From contig NZ_JBBOUK010000001.1 in the NCBI RefSeq assembly GCF_038006045.1, positions 2,335,001 through 2,399,000 of the forward strand: DNA of 64,000 nucleotides. Direction: 5' to 3'. The notes beneath the pieces are model-generated. The model had not been told where the DNA came from. It made no database searches and saw nothing but the letters and a program-made list of their open reading frames with translations. Source of the DNA: Exiguobacterium sp. FSL W8-0210 (GTDB lineage Bacteria > Bacillota > Bacilli > Exiguobacteriales > Exiguobacteriaceae). This document shows, piece by piece, positions 36,777 to 45,499 of the stretch. Numbering within the stretch: position 1 is the stretch's first letter; each line of letters opens with the position of its first letter. A program made the position numbers and the translations under genes.

Positions 36777-37343
36777 ATGAAACGCACACAAAAAATGGTC
36801 ACTCTGTCAATGTTAGGTTCAATCTCATTTGTTCTTATGCTTATCAATTTTCCACTACCGTTCTTACCGAACTATCTGAAGATTGACTTCAGTGATGTTC
36901 CTGCTCTCGTCGCAGCGATCATGTTCTCACCGGTCGCAGGTGTCATCGTCGAAGCATTGAAGAACGTGCTATACTACATCTTCCGCGGAAGTGGTGTTCC
37001 GGTCGGAGAATTCGCGAACTTCGCTGCTGGTGTCGCATTCGTGCTTCCTGTCAGCTGGTTCTACCACAAAAAGAAATCAACACAAGGTCTCGCAACTGGT
37101 CTCGTCGCTGGTACGATCACGATGGCACTCGGTCTTGCGATCCTCAACTATATCTTGATCCTTCCAGCGTATGCATGGTTCCTCGGTATGGACTACATGG
37201 CGGATCCAGCTGTCAAATGGACAGCGATCACAGCCGGTATCTTACCGTTTAACGTCATCAAGGCGTTGTTCATCTCGGCACTCTTCATTCCACTGTTCTT
37301 GAAACTACGCCCATGGATGATGCGCCGTCAACAATCTGCCTGA
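36777..37343 (+). CDS. ribU: Riboflavin ECF transporter S component
   Basis: A 188-residue integral membrane protein with about six helices, the riboflavin-specific S component of an energy-coupling factor transporter. The FMN riboswitch upstream fixes the substrate. LINFPLPFLPNYLKIDFSDVPAL is a conserved RibU stretch. Shared ATPase and EcfT subunits are not in this window. The ATG at 36777 lies 11 nt after AGGAG; upstream in-frame codons fall inside the riboswitch. Confidence 0.93.
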   Translation: MKRTQKMVTLSMLGSISFVLMLINFPLPFLPNYLKIDFSDVPALVAAIMFSPVAGVIVEALKNVLYYIFRGSGVPVGEFANFAAGVAFVLPVSWFYHKKKSTQGLATGLVAGTITMALGLAILNYILILPAYAWFLGMDYMADPAVKWTAITAGILPFNVIKALFISALFIPLFLKLRPWMMRRQQSA

Positions 37344-37373
37344 TCCGAAAAGCTGCGCCCGCTGACGGACACG

Positions 37374-37407
37374 AATCCCCTCGTTCAGACGAACGAGGGG
37401 ATTTTTT
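37374..37407 (+). terminator. Terminator of ribU
   Basis: AATCCCCTCGTTC/GAACGAGGGGATT with AGAC loop and T run. Confidence 0.88.
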
Positions 37408-37419
37408 GGCTGTCCATGC

Positions 37420-37653
37420 TCACAGCTCATTCTCTTCGATTTTCAGGTAAATCTTTTCAAGCAACTCTTCCGGCGTCTCGCCTACGACCGTCTCACCATC
37501 TACGAGACAAAAATGGTCAAGCGAACAAATCCCGCAATAACCGAGGCAACCGTATTCGACGACGTCAACATTCGGGTCACGTTCAAGTTGCTCCATGACG
37601 ACCTGTGTACCAGCCGCTAAGTTACTAATACAAAATTCAATAATCGGATTCAC
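37420..37653 (-). CDS. yuzB: YuzB family protein (DUF1450)
   Basis: A 77-residue DUF1450 protein. Cysteines in EFCISNL, YGCLGYCGICSLDHFC suggest a small redox or metal-binding fold, but no function is known. GTG start with AAGGAGG upstream. Position between yutM and yutJ is as in B. subtilis; it is divergent from yutJ here. Confidence 0.88.
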   Translation of the reverse strand: MNPIIEFCISNLAAGTQVVMEQLERDPNVDVVEYGCLGYCGICSLDHFCLVDGETVVGETPEELLEKIYLKIEENEL

Positions 37654-37745
37654 TTTTTTTCCTCCTTCAAGCAGGAAACGACCTGCCTCATGTCGTATTA
37701 TACAAGGTCAGACTGATTTAGGGGAACTAAGGGGGATTTTACGTT

Positions 37746-38798
37746 ATGAAGCAATTGGTCGTACTCGGCGGAGGTTATGGTGGAATGCGGATTTGTGAGC
37801 GATTCAAGGACGAGGAAGTTGCCGTCACGCTCGTCGACCGTCTACCGTACCACGCACTCAAAACGGAATACTACGCACTCGCAGCAGGTACATTATCAGA
37901 TCGGGATGTCCGGATTGAATTTCCGGAGGGGAAACATCTTACCTATAAATATGGACATGTCATCAAAATCTCACCAGAGACGAATACGGTCCATCTGCAG
38001 GACGGATCAGAATTATTCTATGATGACTTAATCATCGCCCTCGGTTGCGAGGATAAATACCACAACATTCCGGGTGCTCAAGAATTTACATACAGCATCC
38101 AGACACTAGAAGAATCACGGAAGACACAACAAGCGATTTATGGTCTGTCACCGGAATCCGTTGTCTCGATCGTCGGTGCTGGTCTATCTGGTGTCGAACT
38201 CGCCAGTGAACTGCATGAGAGCCGGAAGGATTTAACGATTCGTCTGTTCGACCGCGGTCCATCCGTCTTGTCGTTCTTATCCGATAAAGTCTCGTCTTAC
38301 GTTCAGGAATGGTTCGAGGAACATGACGTTGAAGTCATCAACAACTCGAATGTCACGCTCGTCACAGCGGACGATGTGCGAAACGGCGACGATACGTATC
38401 CATCCGACTTAACGATTTGGACAGCTGGTACGCAGCCGGTTAAAGTTGTACGCGATCTCGGCTTTGCTGCGGACAGTGGCGGTCGGATCAAATTGACGGA
38501 ACATCATCACGTACCGGAATACGATAACGTCTTCGTCATCGGTGATTGTGCAAGTCTACCGTATGCACCAAGTGGTCAACTCGCAGAACATCAGGCAGAA
38601 CAAGTCGTCGATGTCTTACAAGCCAAGTGGCAAGGAAAGAAATTACCGAAGCTGCCAGAAATTAAACTGCGCGGGATACTCGGTTCACTCGGAAAATCAG
38701 ATGGTTTCGGAATCGTCATGGGCAAACAAGCACTGACGGGGAAAGTCCCACGTCTCTTGAAGTCCGGTGTCTTATGGAAACACAAAAAGATTAAATGA
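37746..38798 (+). CDS. yutJ: NADH dehydrogenase-like flavoprotein (YutJ)
   Basis: A 350-residue pyridine nucleotide-disulphide oxidoreductase fold of the NDH-2-like group. FAD motif VVLGGGYGGMRI at residues 4-15, NAD(P)H site VSIVGAGLSGVELASEL near 140, and second FAD motif NVFVIGDCASLPYAPSGQLAE near 262. It is shorter than NDH-2 and may not be a respiratory dehydrogenase; the electron acceptor is unknown. AAGGGGG about 10 nt before the ATG. Surrounded by Fe-S biogenesis genes. Confidence 0.88.
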   Translation: MKQLVVLGGGYGGMRICERFKDEEVAVTLVDRLPYHALKTEYYALAAGTLSDRDVRIEFPEGKHLTYKYGHVIKISPETNTVHLQDGSELFYDDLIIALGCEDKYHNIPGAQEFTYSIQTLEESRKTQQAIYGLSPESVVSIVGAGLSGVELASELHESRKDLTIRLFDRGPSVLSFLSDKVSSYVQEWFEEHDVEVINNSNVTLVTADDVRNGDDTYPSDLTIWTAGTQPVKVVRDLGFAADSGGRIKLTEHHHVPEYDNVFVIGDCASLPYAPSGQLAEHQAEQVVDVLQAKWQGKKLPKLPEIKLRGILGSLGKSDGFGIVMGKQALTGKVPRLLKSGVLWKHKKIK

Positions 38799-38801
38799 GC
38801 A

Positions 38802-38836
38802 AAAGAGGTGTCCCAAGCTTTGGGATACCTCTTTTT
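38802..38836. terminator. Terminator between yutJ and yuzD
   Basis: AAAGAGGTGTCCCAA pairs with TTTGGGATACCTCTTT; A and T runs on both sides allow bidirectional use. Confidence 0.85.
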
Positions 38837-38839
38837 CGT

Positions 38840-39136
38840 TCATCCCGTCTGATTCAGCTTCGCATCGATTGCCGCTGTGATCGTCTTGAGTTTGACGTAC
38901 CCCTCATCAATCATCTCATCATCGAGCACGATCAGTGGATAAAAATAAACATCCTCTTTCAGCGCTTCCGTCCATTGATCTGATGTTGCTGTCTCGAAAT
39001 CAACATAGCGAAGCGTCATCGCTTGCTCATATTTCCGCCCGAGGACGGCTTGTAGCCAACTGAATGTCTCTTCCGAGCTAGGTGCCCCGACACAACTCGG
39101 ACAGGTGACCGCTGTTCCGTAAACCGTGATTTCCAT
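38840..39136 (-). CDS. yuzD: YuzD family disulphide oxidoreductase-like protein
   Basis: A 98-residue thioredoxin-like protein. The CxxC is Cys12-Pro-Ser-Cys15 after VYGTAVT, and [13 protein letters not shown] contains the usual cis-proline region. Likely helps thiol or Fe-S chemistry given its place beside yutI; no partner is proven. GGGGGAC precedes the ATG. Divergent from yutI. Confidence 0.88.
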   Translation of the reverse strand: MEITVYGTAVTCPSCVGAPSSEETFSWLQAVLGRKYEQAMTLRYVDFETATSDQWTEALKEDVYFYPLIVLDDEMIDEGYVKLKTITAAIDAKLNQTG

Positions 39137-39245
39137 CTTGAAGTCCCCCTTTTCAATTCACTCCTCTTTAGTATACAAGTTTTCCAGATTGAGAACATTT
39201 TTCAACCCTGTTACAATGAAACTATACGAAAGGATGTGTTTACGC

Positions 39246-39473
39246 ATGGAAATGTTTGATCAAGTGAATGAAGTTCTTGAAAAATTGCGTCCGTTCCTTC
39301 TTCGTGATGGAGGAGACGTTGAACTCGTAGATGTAGAAGACGGAATCGTAAAACTCCGTTTGATGGGAGCTTGTGGTAGCTGCCCAAGTTCAACAATCAC
39401 ATTGAAGGCCGGTATCGAACGTGCCCTTCTTGAAGAAGTCGCTGGCGTCGTCGAAGTCGAACAAGTCTTCTAA
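39246..39473 (+). CDS. yutI: NifU C-terminal-type Fe-S scaffold (Nfu, YutI)
   Basis: A 75-residue Nfu domain. [19 protein letters not shown] leads to the cluster-binding pair Cys43 and Cys46 in [10 protein letters not shown]. It binds a 4Fe-4S cluster for transfer to apoproteins. No N-terminal Nfu domain is attached; one is encoded alone at 13195. GAAAGGATG precedes the ATG; the open frame upstream to 39126 is only extension. Confidence 0.93.
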   Translation: MEMFDQVNEVLEKLRPFLLRDGGDVELVDVEDGIVKLRLMGACGSCPSSTITLKAGIERALLEEVAGVVEVEQVF

Positions 39474-39479
39474 TACATG

Positions 39480-39512
39480 AAATCCCGAACGAATTCTCGT
39501 TCGGGATTTTTT
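39480..39512. terminator. Terminator between yutI and yutF
   Basis: AAATCCCGAACGA/TCGTTCGGGATTT with ATTC loop and T run; convergent genes share it. Confidence 0.85.
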
Positions 39513-39515
39513 GAT

Positions 39516-40280
39516 TCATAGAATCCATTCAGCTAACGTATCGACCATGTATGTCGGTTGACGATCCTGCCCTTGAATGAAGACTGGTGTATGGACGCCA
39601 GAATTGACGTGCATCGTCCGGATACCTCCATTGATCCCGAAAAGAATGTCCGTATGGTAGTTGTCTCCGACCATGATGACGTCTTCTTTTGACAGACCAA
39701 TCATTTCTGTCGCGATATCGACCATGACTGGTTCTGGTTTACCGATGAAGAACGGTTCCTTCTCCGTCGTCACGCGCAGGACGGACGTCAAGGCACCATT
39801 ACCTGGCAGAAAACCACGTTCGGTCGGAATCGCGATATCACCGTTCGTTGAAATAAACCGGGCACCGGCGCGAATCGCAAGTGCACCAACAGCGAGTTTT
39901 TCGTACGTGATTTGACGATCGAGTCCAATAACGACGTAATCTGCCGCTTCGGTTGCGACGACGTCTAACCCTTCTCGTTCAAGCGCGTCGATCAGTCCTG
40001 TTTCTCCGATCGCATAGACGCGCGCTTTTGGTGACAGGTCAGCAATATAACGACCAGTCGCCATCGCACTCGTCAAAACGTGTTTCGCATCGGAATGAAC
40101 ACCCATCCCGCGTAGTTTCTCCGCCACAGCTTCTGCCGTCATCGATGCGTTATTCGTCACGAACAAATACGGAATGCCTTCTGCTTGCAGACGATTGACG
40201 AAATCGACCGCTTCTTTTACCGGTTCCGTTCCGTTATACATCGTTCCATCTAAATCAAATAAATAGCCTTTTGCCTTCAT
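39516..40280 (-). CDS. yutF: HAD hydrolase, NagD-like (YutF)
   Basis: A 254-residue HAD-superfamily phosphatase with a C2 cap, TIGR01457-type. Motif I FDLDGTMYNG at residues 8-17 has the nucleophile aspartate, motif II is VTNNA, motif III the lysine in FIGKPEP, and motif IV VGDNYHTDI. It removes phosphate from small sugar or nucleotide phosphates; the natural substrate is not known. Downstream of yutE with a 6-nt gap, forming yutE-yutF as in B. subtilis. Confidence 0.9.
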   Translation of the reverse strand: MKAKGYLFDLDGTMYNGTEPVKEAVDFVNRLQAEGIPYLFVTNNASMTAEAVAEKLRGMGVHSDAKHVLTSAMATGRYIADLSPKARVYAIGETGLIDALEREGLDVVATEAADYVVIGLDRQITYEKLAVGALAIRAGARFISTNGDIAIPTERGFLPGNGALTSVLRVTTEKEPFFIGKPEPVMVDIATEMIGLSKEDVIMVGDNYHTDILFGINGGIRTMHVNSGVHTPVFIQGQDRQPTYMVDTLAEWIL

Positions 40281-40286
40281 CCTGAC

Positions 40287-40730
40287 TCACTCCTCGTTTG
40301 GTAAAAATGCAGACACCGGTCCGAGTTCTGTTTCGATATACCGGCGAATCGCTTCCGGGAAACGACGTAGTTCTGCTTCCTCTGTCTCAAGTACCGCCCG
40401 AATCTCCGCCATACTCGACTGTGTGAATGACCGGACGATCAACGTACGTAACGCAACGAGCTTCTTCAGACTCGTCGCGAGCGGTCCATCGATGACCTTC
40501 TCATCTTCTAAAATGAGAATGATATCTTCATAACTTCCCGGATCCCGCATGATGAATCCATCAATCATACTGTTTCCGATATCGATGACACTTTCGATGA
40601 CTAAAAAACCGATCCGTTCCATAGCCAGTGCCGTCGTCACCGGATCCCCCGTAACTTCCTTACTTTGTCGAAGTGCCGTCTCATAACAGACGACCGTCTC
40701 TTCGATTTTTTGACGATTGACGAAATACAT
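40287..40730 (-). CDS. yutE: DUF86 family protein (YutE)
   Basis: A 147-residue, all-helical DUF86 protein. The family includes HepT toxins, but here the segment RTLIVRSFTQ lacks the histidine and tyrosine of the RX4-6HXY active site, and no MNT antitoxin is nearby, so it is not expected to be a ribonuclease toxin. The ATG at 40730 has GAGGGGG 7 nt upstream and the N terminus MYFVNRQKIEE fits YutE. First gene of yutE-yutF. Confidence 0.85.
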   Translation of the reverse strand: MYFVNRQKIEETVVCYETALRQSKEVTGDPVTTALAMERIGFLVIESVIDIGNSMIDGFIMRDPGSYEDIILILEDEKVIDGPLATSLKKLVALRTLIVRSFTQSSMAEIRAVLETEEAELRRFPEAIRRYIETELGPVSAFLPNEE

Positions 40731-40801
40731 CTTCATTCCCCCTCACATCCTCCATTTTATCGTTATCCGGCAATCCTGAAAAGCAGAAAGGTCATTTGCA
40801 T

Positions 40802-40860
40802 CACATTCCCAAATGTGTTATCCTCAATTTAGATTTTTGCTGAAAATAGTATGTCACATT
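40802..40860 (+). promoter_or_regulatory. glpX upstream region with CcpN-like boxes
   Basis: TGTGTTATCCT (40813-40823) and TATGTCACATT (40850-40860) each match TRTGHYATAYW at 10 of 11 positions. AGTATGTCACAT (40848-40859) is identical to pckA 451-462. CACATT/AATGTG (40802-40817) is an inverted repeat. A TAGTAT -10 is possible but no strong promoter is seen. Confidence 0.5.
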
Positions 40861-40881
40861 GGTGACGTGGAGGTTATATAC

Positions 40882-41862
40882 ATGGAACGGGAACTCGCAC
40901 TGGAAATCGTACGCGCTACGGAAGCAGCAGCACTAGCTTCTGCTCAATGGATTGGTCGCGGTAAGAAAAATGAAGCGGATGACGCAGCAACGACTGCGAT
41001 GCGCGAAGTCTTGAACACGGTCAACATGAACGGAACGGTCGTCATCGGTGAAGGCGAGCTCGACGAAGCACCGATGCTCTTCATCGGCGAACGTGTCGGA
41101 ACAGCGAACGGTCCAATCGTTGATATCGCCGTGGATCCGCTCGAAGGAACGAACATCGTTGCCAAAGGTCTCGGTAATGCGATGGTCGTCATCGCCGTCG
41201 CCGATCAAGGCGCCCTGCTCCACGCACCCGATATGTATATGGATAAATTAACAGTCGGACCGAACTTGAAAGGGCACGTCTCACTCGACGACCCGCTTGA
41301 AGTCATCATCGAAAAAGCAGCTCAATACAACAATAAACGGATCGAGGACGTCACGGTCATCATGCAGGATCGCCCGCGTCACGATCACTTCCGCGAATCA
41401 GCCATGCGGATGGGCGCACGCGTCCGTCTGTTTGAAGACGGTGATGTCTCAGCTGGAATCGCACCACTTTCTCCTGCGACAGGAATCGATATCTTCATCG
41501 GAACAGGCGGTGCGCCTGAAGGTGTCATCACGGCTGCTGCCGTCAAAGCGATGGGTGGCGATATGCAGGCACGTTTACATCCGATGAATGAAGAAGAAAC
41601 AGCTCGCGTCATCCGGATGGGACTTGAAGATCCACTTCAACTCTTAACGCTCGACGACCTGATCAAAAGCGACGACTGCATCTTCGCAGCAACAGGCGTC
41701 ACGACAGGCGAAATGCTCGATGGCGTGAAGTTCTTGACGGATGATATCGTTGAAACGACATCTCTCGTCATGCGTTCGAAAACACGGACAATCCGAAAAG
41801 TGATCGCCGAGCATAGCTTATCGCGTAAACCATACTTGCAAAAAGTCCCCCAAACCCTTTAA
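40882..41862 (+). CDS. glpX: Class II fructose-1,6-bisphosphatase
   Basis: A 326-residue GlpX-type FBPase that dephosphorylates fructose-1,6-bisphosphate in gluconeogenesis. Lithium-sensitive phosphatase motifs: VIGEGELDEAPML with the metal-binding acidic residues at about residue 55, AVDPLEGTNIVAKG near 82, and TGGAPEGVITAAA near 210. TGGAGG lies before the ATG at 40882. The upstream region shares a 12-bp motif with pckA. Confidence 0.96.
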   Translation: MERELALEIVRATEAAALASAQWIGRGKKNEADDAATTAMREVLNTVNMNGTVVIGEGELDEAPMLFIGERVGTANGPIVDIAVDPLEGTNIVAKGLGNAMVVIAVADQGALLHAPDMYMDKLTVGPNLKGHVSLDDPLEVIIEKAAQYNNKRIEDVTVIMQDRPRHDHFRESAMRMGARVRLFEDGDVSAGIAPLSPATGIDIFIGTGGAPEGVITAAAVKAMGGDMQARLHPMNEEETARVIRMGLEDPLQLLTLDDLIKSDDCIFAATGVTTGEMLDGVKFLTDDIVETTSLVMRSKTRTIRKVIAEHSLSRKPYLQKVPQTL

Positions 41863-41897
41863 TCTGAAACAGACGTTAGGGAAATGAGGGAAGCTGA

Positions 41898-42173
41898 ATG
41901 ATGGAAGAACGTGATTTTTTATACGATGATGTCGAACAAACGAAGACACGCTTCGTCAGTTGGATTGGGGAAGCAAGTCGCTTTGATCTCGCCATCACGC
42001 ATTCGGAACATTTTTACGGTAAGATTCTCGTCTTGAATCTCTTATCGAATCGGTATGCAATCATCGGCGCTGATGATTTCGATGAACCCGGCTACATCGC
42101 AACGGCGTTTGACGTCGAAGACGATGCGGCAACGGAACTCGAAATGTATCTTCGCGCTTATATCGGTCTATGA
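41898..42173 (+). CDS. DUF3055 family protein
   Basis: A 91-residue DUF3055 protein, acidic, with the conserved FLYDDVEQTKTRFVSWIGEA and RYAIIGADDFDEPGYIATAF. Function unknown. GAGGGAAG precedes tandem ATGs at 41898 and 41901. It follows glpX by 35 nt and probably shares its transcript, then a strong terminator. Confidence 0.82.
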   Translation: MMEERDFLYDDVEQTKTRFVSWIGEASRFDLAITHSEHFYGKILVLNLLSNRYAIIGADDFDEPGYIATAFDVEDDAATELEMYLRAYIGL

Positions 42174-42207
42174 AAAAAGCCTTCGTCGCGGGACGAAGGC
42201 TTTTTTG
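42173..42207. terminator. Terminator between DUF3055 and a stress-protein gene
   Basis: AAAAAAGCCTTCGTC/GACGAAGGCTTTTTT with a short GCGG loop; works for both convergent genes. Confidence 0.88.
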
Positions 42208-42209
42208 TC

Positions 42210-42656
42210 TTATAAGAGACGATCGTTTCGTTCATTTAGTGTGTTCGGTCCGCTGAAGACATTCGTATTATCTGACTCGTCATGAGCGCGGCGCTCTGAA
42301 TGCTGATCCGCTTCATCACCGACAAGTAACACGAACTGACCACTTTCGACTGCATGATTCGCACGATCGACGTCTTCCTTCGTCAAGCCATTTCCGTGGA
42401 TGGCATCTCCATGAGAGACCGATTCATCTTTTTTGAAGATACTCTTGATTTCCTGCCATAGATTACGATGATCTTCCTGCGACAGACGCGTGGATGTCTG
42501 TTGGTTGTTTAGATCCGCCAATTCCTCGATTTGTTCGAGATCGTATTTGTCGTGCGCTAAGACTTTTAAATCAGTCGAGACGACACCCGCAACACGGAGA
42601 TCGTGCACGGCACTGACGACTTCTGGTACGGATGAGTAAATTCCAACGATTCGCAT
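42210..42656 (-). CDS. General stress protein 17M-like domain protein
   Basis: A 148-residue acidic protein. RIVGIYSSVPEVVSAVHDLRVAG and VESGQFVLLVGDEAD match the YflT/general stress protein 17M-like N-terminal domain, here with a polar, low-complexity C terminus rich in Asp, Glu, Asn and His. Probably stress-induced; molecular role unknown. GGGGGAAC precedes the ATG. Confidence 0.75.
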   Translation of the reverse strand: MRIVGIYSSVPEVVSAVHDLRVAGVVSTDLKVLAHDKYDLEQIEELADLNNQQTSTRLSQEDHRNLWQEIKSIFKKDESVSHGDAIHGNGLTKEDVDRANHAVESGQFVLLVGDEADQHSERRAHDESDNTNVFSGPNTLNERNDRLL

Positions 42657-42741
42657 GGATAGTTCCCCCTATAGGTACGTGATACTTATAGTAATAGCCG
42701 AATTTCTTCCACTAGAAACGCTTTTCTGTATGACAGTTTGA

Positions 42742-43119
42742 TTACTCGCCTTCCGTCTTGTCTGGTGCAGGTGCGAACTTCCGTTTCAACTTCAACGTAT
42801 TGGATGAAGAACCGTCGAAGCGAGGTGGTGCTTCTTCTCCTTCTACCAATCCGACCTTCTTGACGATGAAATAGGCACATCCGAAGTTACAGTATTCGTA
42901 GAGATAATCCGCCACATGCGAAATCTTCGTATCGAATGTCGCTTTCTCGTGTTGATCCTCATAGAAGCCACGTAGTCGTAATTGACCGTGCCCCCAGTCG
43001 CCCACGATATAATCATATTTCTCAAGGACATCGCTGAAACGACCGATGAAGGCTTCTTCATTAAAGCCTTCCCGTTTCTCTTCGACGACTTCATAACGTT
43101 CCCGATTGACTTGTATCAT
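42742..43119 (-). CDS. yutD: YutD family protein (DUF1027)
   Basis: A 125-residue protein whose first 85 residues match YutD: YEVVEEKREGFNEEAFIGRF, YDYIVGDWGHGQLRLRGFY and YEYCNFGCAYFI. The C-terminal 35 residues are a basic, proline-rich tail. Function unknown. The ATG at 43119 is preferred because GGAGG lies 8 nt upstream; a GTG at 43128 is too close to it. Neighbour of lipA, as in B. subtilis. Confidence 0.88.
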   Translation of the reverse strand: MIQVNRERYEVVEEKREGFNEEAFIGRFSDVLEKYDYIVGDWGHGQLRLRGFYEDQHEKATFDTKISHVADYLYEYCNFGCAYFIVKKVGLVEGEEAPPRFDGSSSNTLKLKRKFAPAPDKTEGE

Positions 43120-43173
43120 TATTCCCACCTCCTGCTGTTCTTATCATAGCATATTCCATTTCTCCTGACAGAC

Positions 43174-43206
43174 GAAAAACCGTCCGAGTCAGCTGCTCGA
43201 ACGGTC
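43174..43206 (-). terminator. Terminator of lipA
   Basis: Minus-strand ACCGTTCGAG/CTCGGACGGT with a CAGCTGA loop and U run. Confidence 0.75.
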
Positions 43207-43214
43207 GTTGATCG

Positions 43215-44114
43215 TTAGTCGATCGGAAGTGCTGTTTTATTCTTTTTCGCTGCGTTGACTTGCTCATCTGCATGATACGATGAACGAACGAGTGGACCAG
43301 CTTCACAGTGTGAGAAGCCTTTACCAAGCGCAATCTGTTTCAGTTCAGCGAATTCTTGCGGTGTATAGTACTTTATGACGTCGAGGTGCTTTTTCGTCGG
43401 TTGGAGATACTGACCGATCGTCATGATGTCGACGTTGTTTGCGCGAAGATCATCCATCGTTTCGAGAATCTCTTCCCATGTCTCACCAAGACCAAGCATC
43501 AAGCTCGACTTCGTTGGAATTTCAGGTGCGAGCTCCTTCGAACGACGAAGGAATTCAAGCGTCCGGTCGTATGTGGCTTTTGCACGAACAGTTGGTGTCA
43601 GACGGCGAACCGTCTCGATGTTATGGTTCATGATGTCTGGTTGTGCGTCAATCAATGTTTTCAGAGCTTCGAAATTCCCACCCATGTCTGAAGGTAAGAC
43701 TTCGATTGATGTCTCCGGGTTCATCCGACGAACTTCACGAACCGTCTCAGCGTAAACGCCTGCTCCGAAATCATTCAGATCATCACGAGCGACCGCTGTG
43801 ATGACCGCGTGCTTCAGGTTCATCAAACGAACGGATTCCGCGACACGTTTTGGTTCTTCGAGATCGAGTTCGTTCGGACGTCCTGTCGTCACGGCGCAAA
43901 AACGGCACGCACGTGTACAGATACTTCCGAGAATCATGAACGTCGCCGTCCGGCGTACCGCCCAACACTCGTGGATATTCGGACACTTTGCTTCCTCACA
44001 GACAGTATGTAGCTTTTTCTCGCGCATCATACTTTTTAATTCTGTGTAGGTTTCATTCGTATTCAGCTTGATTTTCAACCATTCCGGTTTACGTTGGATT
44101 TCTCCGCGTCCCAT
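43215..44114 (-). CDS. lipA: Lipoyl synthase
   Basis: A 299-residue radical-SAM lipoyl synthase that inserts two sulphurs into octanoylated GcvH or E2 domains. The auxiliary cluster cysteines are Cys39, Cys44 and Cys50 ([15 protein letters not shown]); the radical-SAM CxxxCxxC is Cys66, Cys70 and Cys73 (ICTRACRFC). The C-terminal RSSYHADEQ has the usual cluster-ligand serine. GGGGGAAG precedes the ATG. Its substrate GcvH is encoded at 60586 and the SUF system nearby can supply its clusters. Confidence 0.97.
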   Translation of the reverse strand: MGRGEIQRKPEWLKIKLNTNETYTELKSMMREKKLHTVCEEAKCPNIHECWAVRRTATFMILGSICTRACRFCAVTTGRPNELDLEEPKRVAESVRLMNLKHAVITAVARDDLNDFGAGVYAETVREVRRMNPETSIEVLPSDMGGNFEALKTLIDAQPDIMNHNIETVRRLTPTVRAKATYDRTLEFLRRSKELAPEIPTKSSLMLGLGETWEEILETMDDLRANNVDIMTIGQYLQPTKKHLDVIKYYTPQEFAELKQIALGKGFSHCEAGPLVRSSYHADEQVNAAKKNKTALPID

Positions 44115-44176
44115 GGTTTCGCTTCCCCCTTCATCCCCAAAAAGTCAATTAATATCTGCTTTAGTATAACAAACAA

Positions 44177-45478
44177 TCAGGGTTTGCGAACAGGCAATTC
44201 ATTATATTCCGACTTCTCCGATAAGCGTTCAAACAATAAATCCCGTAACAATTCCGGCATGAAGTATTCTTTTGGCATTTCTTTGATCGCTGGGAAGAGT
44301 GGACCGAACGTGAACATATCCGGCAAGACGACCGTATAGTTTCGCGTTGGCTCAAGCGGTTGATGTTCCGCCAAACCAGCATAATGCATCCGCCCCATCA
44401 ACTTACCACGGAAACCGAGACCACGAACCTTTAGTTGTTCGAACTGATCTGTTTTGACTTCGTCGAGGAAAGTTTGGACTTCCACACCGGTCATCGTCAC
44501 CTTACAGGGATTGATCGGGTGCGGGCAGAGTCGATGTAAATCAAAGGCAGAGACAGGACCTGGTGGAAGTGACCCAAGCAGAATGCCTGCCGGGACACAA
44601 GCGATATCCGCATCACACCAGTCGCGCATCGTCTCGACAAGCAATTGTGAGAATGGCGACTCGCTGAACCAGTCATTGGCTAGACCCGATGTCTCGCCAA
44701 TCGGCTCCTTCATCTGTTGTTCCGCAAGATACTGTTCCCGGTCGAGCAATTTTGCCGTCGCTTCATCCTCGGCGTAATCGTGCAAGGAGTGAAGGACCGC
44801 ATCCTTCTCACCCGTATCCGTATTCATGTAGATCTCACCTGCATATTGTCCATGTTTTCCCGCTTGGGTGATCAAGACACCGTTCTTGACGACACCGTCA
44901 TCAAGGACATGGTGCGTATGCGCACCGATGATCAAATCAAGTTCCGGAAAACGCATTGCGAGTTCTTCGTCTTGATAGAAACCGAGATGACTTAAACAAA
45001 TCAAGACGTCGACTTCTTGACGCAACCGCTCGATTTCACGCGCTGCGACGTCAAACGGTTCTTCGATCGTCCAACCGAGTAAACCGTATAGTTCAACATA
45101 CGGTGCCGTCAGACCAAAGACGCCGACTTTGCCGGTCGGTAATTCGTGAATAACCCCTTGTTTGGCAAACGGTGCTTCTAAATTCGAGACGAGGACCGGA
45201 AAGTCCGCTTCCGTGTAGAGATTCGCTAACCAGTCATGTGGAAACGTGATGCCTTCATTGTTCCCGATCGTCACGGCGGTTGGCATCAACGCATTCAGTA
45301 GATGCGTATTGATCTTTCCTTTTGTTGCTTCCGTCGCTGGATCCACACGGTCCGCATGATCGCCGAGATCAAAAACGAGCGAATCGTACGTCCGGTGTTC
45401 CTTGACGAAGGACATGTAGCGAGGCCACATATCGAAGTGTGAGTGCAAATCATTATAGTGAATGATGTGTAACTTCAT
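44177..45478 (-). CDS. yunD: Metallophosphatase / 5'-nucleotidase (YunD)
   Basis: A 433-residue bifunctional-type UDP-sugar hydrolase/5'-nucleotidase. The N-terminal metallophosphatase domain shows HYNDLHSHFD, LGDHADR, GNNEG, LSHLGFYQDE and GAHTHH; the C-terminal 5'-nucleotidase domain contains PNCK-like CPHPINPCKVT and NYTVVLPDMFTFG. No signal peptide, so it is cytosolic, unlike secreted relatives. Substrate not determined. AAGGGGGG precedes the ATG. Follows yunF by 21 nt, probably one transcript. Confidence 0.9.
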   Translation of the reverse strand: MKLHIIHYNDLHSHFDMWPRYMSFVKEHRTYDSLVFDLGDHADRVDPATEATKGKINTHLLNALMPTAVTIGNNEGITFPHDWLANLYTEADFPVLVSNLEAPFAKQGVIHELPTGKVGVFGLTAPYVELYGLLGWTIEEPFDVAAREIERLRQEVDVLICLSHLGFYQDEELAMRFPELDLIIGAHTHHVLDDGVVKNGVLITQAGKHGQYAGEIYMNTDTGEKDAVLHSLHDYAEDEATAKLLDREQYLAEQQMKEPIGETSGLANDWFSESPFSQLLVETMRDWCDADIACVPAGILLGSLPPGPVSAFDLHRLCPHPINPCKVTMTGVEVQTFLDEVKTDQFEQLKVRGLGFRGKLMGRMHYAGLAEHQPLEPTRNYTVVLPDMFTFGPLFPAIKEMPKEYFMPELLRDLLFERLSEKSEYNELPVRKP

Positions 45479-45499
45479 GCAGAAGCCCCCCTTGATGAT

